DNA of 58,659 nucleotides, from assembly GCF_002727185.1 (NCBI RefSeq), contig NZ_NIZW01000037.1, positions 1 to 58,659 on the forward strand, given 5' to 3'. The position numbers and the translations under genes are program-made. The DNA comes from Rhodopirellula bahusiensis. GTDB lineage: Bacteria > Planctomycetota > Planctomycetia > Pirellulales > Pirellulaceae. Positions 51,917 through 58,659 of the stretch are shown one piece after another; positions within the stretch are counted from its first letter, which is position 1; each line of letters opens with the position of its first letter. The notes below the pieces were generated by a model. It was not told the origin of the DNA, searched no databases, and saw nothing but the letters and a program-made list of their open reading frames with translations.

Positions 51917-52486
51917 TCACGCGTCAAAGTCCCTTGGGTCGTCCGCATGGTTTCTTTGGTAGCTGATCAAATTGCCACGCCGGTCGTGTTCGAAACTGCA
52001 GCAGTCAAAGAGGACTTGCTTGAGTTTCGTTCGCCCTCGTTGAACCCGCGACTTTGCACCGGACAACGAGATGCCGAGCTTGTCAGCGATTTCTTGTTGC
52101 GACATACCCTTTAGCTCATAGAGCTCGATCGCTTCTTGGTACTCAGACGGAAGTTGTTCCAGCATCTTGGGAAGCCAACCGATAACGACTTCTTCAACGC
52201 TTTCTTCGCTCTCCGGACTAGCGTTCACTTCGTCGGCCAGCGTCGCCGCTTCGCGTGACTTGACGCGATAGTGATCGACCACCAAGTTGCGAGCGATCTG
52301 AAAGACCCACGAGCGGATGCGTTGTTGATCGTCGACCCCATCCAGTTTGGTGTGGATGCGAACAAAGGTCTCCTGCAACAAATCCTCCGCGAGCTGCGCA
52401 TCAGAGACTCGGTGCATGAAGAACGATCGAAGCTGCTCGCCAAACAAACTCCAGAGTTGAGCGGTGGTGGTGTTGTCGTGACTCAT
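51917..52486 (-). CDS. sigZ: ECF-type RNA polymerase sigma factor SigZ
   Basis: A 189-residue ECF sigma factor. Region 2 is LFGEQLRSFFMHRVSDAQLA, QETFVRIHTKLDGV and RSWVFQIARNLVVDHYRVKS. Region 4 is LPSEYQEAIELYELKGMSQQ, EIADKLGISLSGAKSRVQRG and RTKLKQVLFDCCSFEHD. The CC-F-E-x-D tail followed by RRGNLISY is the extension I know from the SigZ subgroup. It binds core RNA polymerase. The CC could respond to thiophilic metals or oxidants (inference). It follows the flavoprotein gene by about 90 bases. Confidence 0.85.
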   Translation of the reverse strand: MSHDNTTTAQLWSLFGEQLRSFFMHRVSDAQLAEDLLQETFVRIHTKLDGVDDQQRIRSWVFQIARNLVVDHYRVKSREAATLADEVNASPESEESVEEVVIGWLPKMLEQLPSEYQEAIELYELKGMSQQEIADKLGISLSGAKSRVQRGRTKLKQVLFDCCSFEHDRRGNLISYQRNHADDPRDFDA

Positions 52487-52576
52487 GTCATGTTCTTTCC
52501 GTTCTACCGTTGATCTCTTCGCGATGGACGATCGCCGTCAGTCGGTTGTCGAGATCAACGGAGTGAATTGCTGTGG

Positions 52577-54112
52577 TCACGAGGGAACCGCCATTGGTTC
52601 TTGAAAGGCGAGGTCGGTGGAACACACGCCGGTCGATGGCAGTTTCAGTTCGACCTTCCGAGCCGCCTCGTGATCGCCGGCGAGTTCGGCTGCGATCGAT
52701 CGAACTTGTTCGTATCCGGTCATCATCAAAAATGTGGGTGCCCGACCATAACTCTTCATCCCGGCCAGATAGAACCCACGTTCGGGGTGTTGGAGCTCGA
52801 GGGCTCCGTGCGGCGGGACCGATCCGCAGCTGTGTTGGTTGGGATCAATCAGCGGTCCCAAGGTCTTGGTCGCTTCCGTGGAAGTGTCAAATTCGAGTCG
52901 CAGTTCGCGAAGCATACCCAATTCGGGCCTTGCCCCGGCTGCGACGATGATCTCGTCAACGACGACTTGCGACACGCCGTCGACATCGAAGACTTCCAAT
53001 CCATCTTTGTGTTCGCGGATCGCGCCGATTGAAAGACCGGTCAGCAACGTTGCTTTGCCGTTGTCGACGACCTCTTTTACGCGAGTGCCCAGAGCACCCC
53101 GTTCTTCGATTTCGTCCGTGGATCCGCCGCCCCAAAGCTTGGCTGGATTCTTACGGCGAATGGCCCAAGCGATCATGGTTTCGGGAGACTCACCAGCCAA
53201 TTCCGCCAAACTCAAAACGACACCGGTGGCGGAGTGTCCCGACCCAACAACTAGAACTCGCTTGCCAGCATACCGATGCCGCTCGCTGTCTAAAACGTCT
53301 GGCATTCCGTAGCTAATATTGGCTTGGAACTGTTGCTCACCGTCTGCCCACACTCCGCCGGCACCCATTGGGTTCGGCGTGCCCCAAGTTCCCGACGCGT
53401 CGATCACGGCACGAGCCTGGAAGCGACGCGGGCCATCATTCGTTTTCGCGACGATCAAGAAGGGGGCGTCATTTCGATTCCCGTCTTTCATTCGATCGTG
53501 TCCATCTCGAGAGATCGATGTGACCTTGTGATTCAGTTTAAGACGAGACGAGATGCCAGCGTGTGCCGCGAGCGGATCAAGGTAATTCTTAACAAGCTCG
53601 CCAGCGAAAGGAACGTGGTCACCATCGGGTTCCTTCCACGAACGCTCGGACTGCAGAGCCCGTTTTGACGCGGGATCGATCAGGTAGGACCAAGGGGTGA
53701 ACAGACGCACGTGCCGCCATTCCCACATGCTCGCGGCGATTCTCGATCCCGCTTCGAGAATGATGAAATCCTGATCACGTTCCAGCAAATTCGCGGCGGC
53801 GGACAATCCAATCGGTCCGGCACCGATGATGGCGACCGGTAGAGATTCGTTTGCCTTGTTGAATGAAGGCTGAGTCAGCGTGTCGGCGCTTGAAGCAGCC
53901 TCAGGCGGCGCCGAGGTTCCGCAGCACTGCGTCGATGGTTCCGCCCGTGCGGGGTTGAACCCGGCGATGTTTGACAATTGCGTCGGAGACCCGCCACAGC
54001 ATTGCGTTTCTGCGGCCTGGTTTGAATCCGAAACTGATGGTTCCGGTGAGGTTTCGAAAGCGGTGGCTTCTGGGCGGATGAAGCTTCGACAGTTTGATTG
54101 AGGCTGGTTCAT
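52577..54112 (-). CDS. FAD/NAD(P)-dependent oxidoreductase with N-terminal Cys-Cys repeats
   Basis: About 511 residues from ATG 54112 (MNQPQSNCRSFIRPEATAFE). A roughly 90-residue N-terminal extension carries ETQCCGGSPTQLSN and STQCCGTSAPPEA. A two-Rossmann flavoprotein follows: AIIGAGPIGLSAAANLLERD, later RVLVVGSGHSATGVVLSLAE, and IIVAAGARPELG. This is a CzcO/ArsO-type monooxygenase-like fold. The CC-G motifs could bind arsenic(III) or other thiophilic metals (inference). It is the first gene of the likely operon with sigZ and the MerT-like protein, and lies beside a transposase relic. Confidence 0.78.
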   Translation of the reverse strand: MNQPQSNCRSFIRPEATAFETSPEPSVSDSNQAAETQCCGGSPTQLSNIAGFNPARAEPSTQCCGTSAPPEAASSADTLTQPSFNKANESLPVAIIGAGPIGLSAAANLLERDQDFIILEAGSRIAASMWEWRHVRLFTPWSYLIDPASKRALQSERSWKEPDGDHVPFAGELVKNYLDPLAAHAGISSRLKLNHKVTSISRDGHDRMKDGNRNDAPFLIVAKTNDGPRRFQARAVIDASGTWGTPNPMGAGGVWADGEQQFQANISYGMPDVLDSERHRYAGKRVLVVGSGHSATGVVLSLAELAGESPETMIAWAIRRKNPAKLWGGGSTDEIEERGALGTRVKEVVDNGKATLLTGLSIGAIREHKDGLEVFDVDGVSQVVVDEIIVAAGARPELGMLRELRLEFDTSTEATKTLGPLIDPNQHSCGSVPPHGALELQHPERGFYLAGMKSYGRAPTFLMMTGYEQVRSIAAELAGDHEAARKVELKLPSTGVCSTDLAFQEPMAVPS

Positions 54113-54220
54113 TGCGTTCCTTTCAAAAAATGACTTCTCGCAGGTAAAGACGAGCATGCCATCAAAAAGACGCAGCCTCGTTTAGCTTGTTTGGCGAAAT
54201 CTTGCGTTGATTCTCGTGAA

Positions 54221-54681
54221 TCACTGGCTGCCAGAGGGGATTGCTGTCTTGAAAATCTCTCGATTTCGTTGGCCACCAACCCGACGCTTGATTGACTTGA
54301 TTTTGCTGTCCAAGTCCAAATCGTAGAACATTGCGATGTCGTTTTGACCTTTGTGAAAAGCTTTCTCGTCGATGATTGCAAAGCGTTCAAACAACCACGT
54401 GAGCCGACTGCTCTTTTCGATCTATCGCGACCTGGCCTTCTTCCACCAGGTGTCTCCAGCGACGCTCATCTGCATCGGCAAGGCAAGGGCGTTCCACATC
54501 GCATTCGAAGCAACAGAACTTCGTTTCCCGAGCGTATCTAACATGCACGTGGAACACCTGGGCTTTGTTGCCCAGATGAACATCAGCGACGGTTCAGGGC
54601 AAAGAGGGCACCAGAATCTGCTCGTGCAGATCTTTTTATTGCATCGTGAATCTCGTCGGCAGAGAATTCTATCAAGTCCAT
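54221..54681 (-). pseudogene. ISL3-family transposase relic, internally deleted and frameshifted
   Basis: Reverse-strand reading in three frames gives consecutive ISL3-type pieces. The N-terminal zinc-finger part (RETKFCCFECDVERPCLADA then DERRWRHL, about 54440-54520) is frameshifted near 54400 into RLTWLFERFAIIDEKAFHKG (the IDEKAFxKGH active-site segment) and NDIAMFYDLD. It jumps directly to the C-terminal SKIKSIKRRVGGQRNREIFK with TAI and a stop at 54221. Intact ISL3 transposases are about 400 residues or more; here most of the middle is missing. A further in-frame piece starts with ATG 54681. The element is dead; no terminal inverted repeats were identified. Confidence 0.75.
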
Positions 54682-55264
54682 GATGAATCCGGATGAACCA
54701 TCTGAAGGTCCGACCCCGTGGTCTCCGTCGTTACCCGCATCGAGTTGTAGCCTGATGAGCAACGCACAACCGTCTTATTCGCGACCGCTTCTCATCCTTG
54801 CGGGGCTGCTATCCATCCCACTCATGGCGATCATTGCGTTGTTCGCCGCTGTTGGTTGGGGATTGATGACGGGGCACGTTGCAGACACAAAAGTGTTGCC
54901 TGGAGGCAAGCTGCCACCACGAATTACCAAAATCGTTTCCGCGTCGGCGGGTCTGGCTCAAGACGAGCGAATACTCTTTTTCTATTCATCCGCAATGACT
55001 CCTGAAGGTGACGGGAATTTATTGACGGACAGGCGTGTAGTGTCCTACGTCGCTGACGGTACCGACACATGGTGTGATTCGATTGCATTGGATGAGGTCG
55101 AATCGGTGGACTTTATCCAGAGCGATAGCTGGCTCGAAGACTCTACCATCGTCATTGTGTCGACCGACGGTTATGAGCTCACGCTATACGCAAGTAACGA
55201 GGGTGGCGGTGATGTCCGATTCGTTGATGCAATCCGACGTGCCGCCAAACTTGACCTCGATTAG
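54680..55264 (+). CDS. Single-span membrane protein with PH-like extracytoplasmic part
   Basis: Up to 194 residues. One strong hydrophobic segment (LLILAGLLSIPLMAIIALFA) is followed by a beta-rich domain (ERILFFYSSAMTPEGDGNLL, TDRRVVSYVADGTDTWCDSI, DSTIVIVSTDGYELTLYASN) ending in a helix (FVDAIRRAAKLDL), reminiscent of bacterial PH-like domains. No family is certain. The start is unclear: ATG 54680/54683, or ATG 54755 just before the membrane segment. The first choice abuts the transposase relic, so the later start deserves consideration. Confidence 0.65.
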   Translation: MMNPDEPSEGPTPWSPSLPASSCSLMSNAQPSYSRPLLILAGLLSIPLMAIIALFAAVGWGLMTGHVADTKVLPGGKLPPRITKIVSASAGLAQDERILFFYSSAMTPEGDGNLLTDRRVVSYVADGTDTWCDSIALDEVESVDFIQSDSWLEDSTIVIVSTDGYELTLYASNEGGGDVRFVDAIRRAAKLDLD

Positions 55265-55762
55265 CGATGTGTGCGACTGAGTACTGATTCACGCGTTCAT
55301 GATTGGAAATCACCCGCCGTACCCGGTGACGGCGGACAGTAATCAGCTGAGCGAATGCACGTCTGGCTCGATGCGTTTTAAGAACGTCTCACTTCAGCCA
55401 TGAAGGAGAAGGTCGATGGATACCGGGACTTCTCTGGGGGCGGCCATATCGTGGAGCTTTCCCCCCCATGCTTTTTTGCCCGTCGTCTCTCAGCACTTCG
55501 CAAGGCGATCGATACTTGATGGCCATCTTTCTGGTCGGCTCCGTTGAAGCCCGCTTTGACACCCTGGAATCCAATGCAAAGCTTTTGAGGGACGTCACTG
55601 CCAACCAGAGATGCCGTCGAACACGGCGAAAGAAAATCGGGGCGACCCAAGATTCACCTTGGGGAGCGAGTCCCCTGGACAGCGTCTTCTGATGCAAGTT
55701 TTGCCGGAAATCATTGTGTTTTCCGCAGAAGATGTCTTCGAACTCAACGGAGGGAAAATAGC
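55265..55762. other. 498-base gap before the serine recombinase
   Basis: No recognisable gene, RNA or repeat. Short open frames on both strands (for example reverse 55378-55650 and forward 55468-55692) show no family features. The right end carries GGAGGG (55749-55754), a good ribosome-binding site 8 bases before the recombinase GTG. An attachment site for the recombinase could be here but is not identified. Confidence 0.45.
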
Positions 55763-58363
55763 GTGAAAACCCAATTTCATGGCACTTCCCCCGTCTCTGA
55801 GCTCGCATCGTCGGTTCAATTCTCCGTCGCTCGGGAAAGTTGTTTCCCCATGTCCATCAACAAAACCTCGCAGGTTTCTGGTCCTCCAAATTCGGAAAAG
55901 TCCGAATTGAACGGTACTAAAACAGCGAAAACCAGGCAGCGCGGGTTACCCGATCGCAGCAGTTTGCAATCGCTCGCTGAGACCTATCTTGATGTTCAGC
56001 AGCAACACTGGCCCAAAGAGATCGCCAGGATCTACCCGGAAGTTTCACGAGACTCCGATCTCGGCAGTATGATCGAATTGTTCGAGCGGACTTACATTTC
56101 CGGTGAGCCGAGCAAGGAAATAGCTGGCCCAAGCGAGCGGGGATTATTGGGCGTCGCGTATTGTCGGTACAGCGATGCGAACTCAAATCCACGGTCGCTC
56201 GATCAGCAGCTCAAAAACGTGTTGGAGCGAGCCGCGAAAGAGGCGTTCTTTATTCCGTGGCAGTACGTGTTTGCCGATGCTGCCATATCAGGCACGACGG
56301 ATCAAAGGGGCGGCTATCAGCTGATGAAGTCGCTGATTATGCGAGACGCGGATGCTCCGAAGTGCTTTTTTATCGATGAACTTGGACGGGCAAGCCGAGA
56401 TCACATCGAATCGTTGAGCCTCGGACGTTTGATCGAGCAATGTGGAAAGCGTCTGATCGGCGCGACCGACGGTTTTGACTCAGAAAACCCAACGTCGAAA
56501 ATCATGTTGACCATCTTCTCCATGCTACACGAGCTCTTCGTCGATCAGCTTCGCGAGAAAGTAGGCCGTGGAATGGACGATGCTTTCCGACAAGGAAAAC
56601 CGCTCTACAAGCCCAGCTACGGTTATGCGCTAGAGCCAATCCTGGATGACGACGGCGCGACAATTGTCTCGCAAGATGGAAAGCCGGTTCAACAAGTGGT
56701 GATCGTGCCGGCAGAAGCTGAGCAGGTTCGTCGAATGTTCAAGCTCTACGCCGATAATGGCTGGAGTCCCCGGCGGATTGCACAATTGTTCAATGAGGAG
56801 CAAATCGATGATCGCCAAGCGTGGAGCAATACCCTGATTCGAAATGCCCTGCAACGTGAGATGTACCGCGGTCGAGAAATTTGGAACCGCACGGCCAAGA
56901 AGATGGATCCTCTAACCAAGGCGATCAAGACCGTGAATCGTCCAGAGGACGAGTGGCGTATACGCGAAATGCCGCATCTTCGTATCATTGATGATGAACT
57001 CTGGCAGCGTGCACAAGACCGGATGAAGAAGCTCAGCGTGGCTTACAATCCGGCGAACTCATCAATCACTCGCAACGAGGGTCACGCGAAACGAATCTTC
57101 AACTATTTTTGTTACAGTTGCGGAAATCCGATGTGGTCCGGTCGCGGTTCATCGCGGCCGGTCGTTTGCTGTTCAAGAGGAAGGGACGGCATCGATGGAT
57201 GCAAGATGGACGGGAGTAAGACTCTCAGTCACATCGATCAGTCGCTGCTGAATTTCATACTTGGCAAACTGGCCGACGGACAATTCGTGACCGATCTTGT
57301 AAACGCTGCTAACAAACACCTCACTGATTTGTCTCGGGCACCATTGCCGAACACGGAAGTCATCACGCAGACGATCGAGTCGAAATCCAAATCGATTGAC
57401 CGTATCGTCGGTTCGCTTGAAGCTTTTGATGAGGAGGATGATTTAGTTCCTGTGCTACAAAAGGTCGCCAAGCTGAGGAAAGAAGTTTCTGAGTTGAAGT
57501 CTCTGCAGACCGCGGCTGAGCAATCCCACACGAGAGTCGCTCCCATCCGACCTGATCAAGCTGCAGAGTTGGTAGCCGACCTAAGCGAGCTGTTATATCG
57601 CGATACGGAGGCTTCAAACCGAGTGCTGTCTGCACTGGTCGGGCGAGTTAGGATCGAGCGAGGCGAACAGATTAGCCAACGGCGTTTCAAATGGTATGCC
57701 CATTTCAGCTTCAATGCCGTTCCCGTGCTCGTAGAGATTGCTCGGCAAAAGTCTTGTCCAAGTACGGACATGTGGGAGTTCCTCTCTGACCGTAGTTGGA
57801 CAACTGAATTCCCCACCAATCTAGAGATCCGAAGTTTCACGACCGCTGAAATCTTATCGAAAACCGTAGCCGACATGTACTCGGCTGGTTCGAGTCGCAA
57901 CAACATCGCAATCAGCCTTGCCATCGACAGCAGAACTGTGGACGCGGCTCTTCGGCTGTGGGGAGATGGAGAACGGTGCTATTTACCTGATCAAAGGCTG
58001 ATCGAATCTCGCCGGTTCGAATCAATCGAGTCGGTAAAACTGCAGGAAGAGGTTCGACGGCTTGTCGATGAAGTTGGACTCGATTTTGAAGAAGTCGGTG
58101 AGAAATTGGGGAAGAGTTCCGCTTTGGTTTCTCGGACATACAAGCAAGCCGATCCGACGAAGAACCGGCTTCTGGCCATGGACGGCACCATCCTGCGAAA
58201 GTCGCCAAAGCGGCGAATCTCTCAAGAACAAATCAACCTCATCCGTTGGCACGTGAGAGAAGGCGAGATGAGCAACCGCAAGATTGCTCAAGAAGTCGGT
58301 TGCGATCATCATACGGTTGCGGATGAAAAGCAACGGATGGCTCGGGAGGGAATCGACATCTAG
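55763..58363 (+). CDS. Large serine recombinase with extra C-terminal HTH segments
   Basis: 866 residues from GTG 55763, supported by GGAGGG 8 bases upstream. After a roughly 120-residue N-terminal extension comes the resolvase domain, with catalytic Ser137 in VAYCRYSDANSNPRSLDQQL, FADAAISGTTDQRGGYQLMK and the FIDELGRASRDHIESL motif. A recombinase domain follows (RKPSYGYALEP-like KPSYGYALEP, then GWSPRRIAQLFNEEQIDDRQ), a zinc ribbon (FCYSCGNPMWSGRGS...CC...GCKMDG) and a coiled coil. Two HTH-like segments end the protein (LDFEEVGEKLGKSSALVSRT and NRKIAQEVGCDHHTVADEKQ). It catalyses site-specific integration or excision of a mobile element; partner sites are unknown. Confidence 0.88.
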   Translation: MKTQFHGTSPVSELASSVQFSVARESCFPMSINKTSQVSGPPNSEKSELNGTKTAKTRQRGLPDRSSLQSLAETYLDVQQQHWPKEIARIYPEVSRDSDLGSMIELFERTYISGEPSKEIAGPSERGLLGVAYCRYSDANSNPRSLDQQLKNVLERAAKEAFFIPWQYVFADAAISGTTDQRGGYQLMKSLIMRDADAPKCFFIDELGRASRDHIESLSLGRLIEQCGKRLIGATDGFDSENPTSKIMLTIFSMLHELFVDQLREKVGRGMDDAFRQGKPLYKPSYGYALEPILDDDGATIVSQDGKPVQQVVIVPAEAEQVRRMFKLYADNGWSPRRIAQLFNEEQIDDRQAWSNTLIRNALQREMYRGREIWNRTAKKMDPLTKAIKTVNRPEDEWRIREMPHLRIIDDELWQRAQDRMKKLSVAYNPANSSITRNEGHAKRIFNYFCYSCGNPMWSGRGSSRPVVCCSRGRDGIDGCKMDGSKTLSHIDQSLLNFILGKLADGQFVTDLVNAANKHLTDLSRAPLPNTEVITQTIESKSKSIDRIVGSLEAFDEEDDLVPVLQKVAKLRKEVSELKSLQTAAEQSHTRVAPIRPDQAAELVADLSELLYRDTEASNRVLSALVGRVRIERGEQISQRRFKWYAHFSFNAVPVLVEIARQKSCPSTDMWEFLSDRSWTTEFPTNLEIRSFTTAEILSKTVADMYSAGSSRNNIAISLAIDSRTVDAALRLWGDGERCYLPDQRLIESRRFESIESVKLQEEVRRLVDEVGLDFEEVGEKLGKSSALVSRTYKQADPTKNRLLAMDGTILRKSPKRRISQEQINLIRWHVREGEMSNRKIAQEVGCDHHTVADEKQRMAREGIDI

Positions 58364-58409
58364 GGACCATGTCGCATTCGGCCTGTCTTCAGGCTGATCG
58401 AATTGACTT

Positions 58410-58458
58410 CCTCGCGTGAGTCACCAAGTTATGTGGCTCCGCGAGGAGGTTGTTTTTC
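58410..58458 (+). terminator. Rho-independent terminator after the recombinase
   Basis: CCTCGCGTGAGTCAC pairs with GTGGCTCCGCGAGG (58410-58446, one bulge), loop around CAAGTTAT, followed by AGGTTGTTTTTC. It lies 46 bases after the recombinase stop. The remaining 200 bases to the window end hold no gene I recognise. Confidence 0.7.
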
Positions 58459-58659
58459 AAACGTGTGCCGAGCCTAGCAGCCGTTGCGCTCCAACGCAGC
58501 ATCCATACGCTGCGTCATTCTTAGGCGACGTGTTCTGAACCGCGACGAACGAAGCAACATGAAATAGCAAGTGACTCAACCGCCGCATCCACGCGAAGTC
58601 AAATCCTGGTAAGCCGTCCATTGAAACAAAAAATTGATAGCATTGCTTCGTCTGCATCT

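Noticed and set aside
54109..54683. Small open frames on both strands in the flavoprotein upstream region
   Set aside because: They are explained better as pieces of, or antisense to, the frameshifted ISL3 transposase relic.
55378..55692. Two overlapping short frames upstream of the serine recombinase
   Set aside because: No domain, signal or ribosome-binding site. The two strands conflict and neither has support.
1..58659. tRNA, rRNA or known riboswitches
   Set aside because: No cloverleaf with a CCA-type acceptor end or GTTCRA-like T arm, no rRNA-like conserved blocks and no recognisable riboswitch before ribD, purE or panD were seen by eye. A covariance search would be needed to exclude small RNAs.

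Overview
The window looks like the chromosome of a planctomycete, most likely of the Rhodopirellula type. Supporting this are a DUF1549/DUF1553 plus DUF1501 gene pair, an SHD1-type domain, many secreted proteins with glycine-rich or acidic low-complexity stretches, a secreted TolB-propeller/M28/PDZ peptidase and moderate-to-high GC. No rRNA, tRNA or CRISPR array was recognised. The assignment rests on family recognition by eye, not on a search.

Bases 1 to about 10,880 are the interior and decayed far end of a chromosomal integron. There are 12 complete attC sites of 136-140 bp. Each opens with an RYYYAAC-like box, closes with a GTTRRRY-like box, and contains the inner arms GGTTTTTACG and CGTAAAAACC. 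There are also one site cut by the left window edge, one deletion scar, and four degenerate sites on the right. The cassettes carry small, mostly orphan genes: a VOC-fold protein, a HEAT-repeat protein, a DUF2695 protein, small membrane proteins and two type II toxin-antitoxin pairs. One of those pairs is read against the array and has a frameshifted toxin. No integrase gene is present; the polarity of the sites puts intI to the left of the window. The two ends of each cassette are complementary over about 10-13 nt, longer than the 7-nt core box.

Bases 11,000-34,200 are ordinary chromosome. They hold a DUF2071 protein; an operon of esterase, EboD-like dehydroquinate-synthase-fold protein and secreted propeller protein; an aldo/keto reductase and a GrpB protein; purE-purK; and a giant secreted protein combining VWA, STN-like and DUF2135-like parts with a Gly-Met repeat. 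A minus-strand block follows: Mur-ligase-like protein, small protein, M28 peptidase, HExxH protein, SEC-C protein and ribD, with several stop/start overlaps. Bases 33,700-42,150 run forward: a hemerythrin-like protein, a secreted TPR/CHAT-like protein translationally coupled to a secreted protein with a C-terminal Hint domain, a strong terminator, a lipoprotein and a membrane protein.

Bases 42,165-51,300 run backward: DUF1501, DUF1549/DUF1553, a uronate-isomerase-like protein with a long acidic tail, a site-2 protease, panD and a pseudo-receiver protein. Bases 51,500-54,112 form a small cluster linked by Cys-Cys motifs: a flavoprotein, sigma factor SigZ and a MerT-like mini-protein. An internally deleted ISL3-family transposase relic lies next to it. 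The window ends with a large serine recombinase that has two extra C-terminal HTH-like segments and its own terminator.
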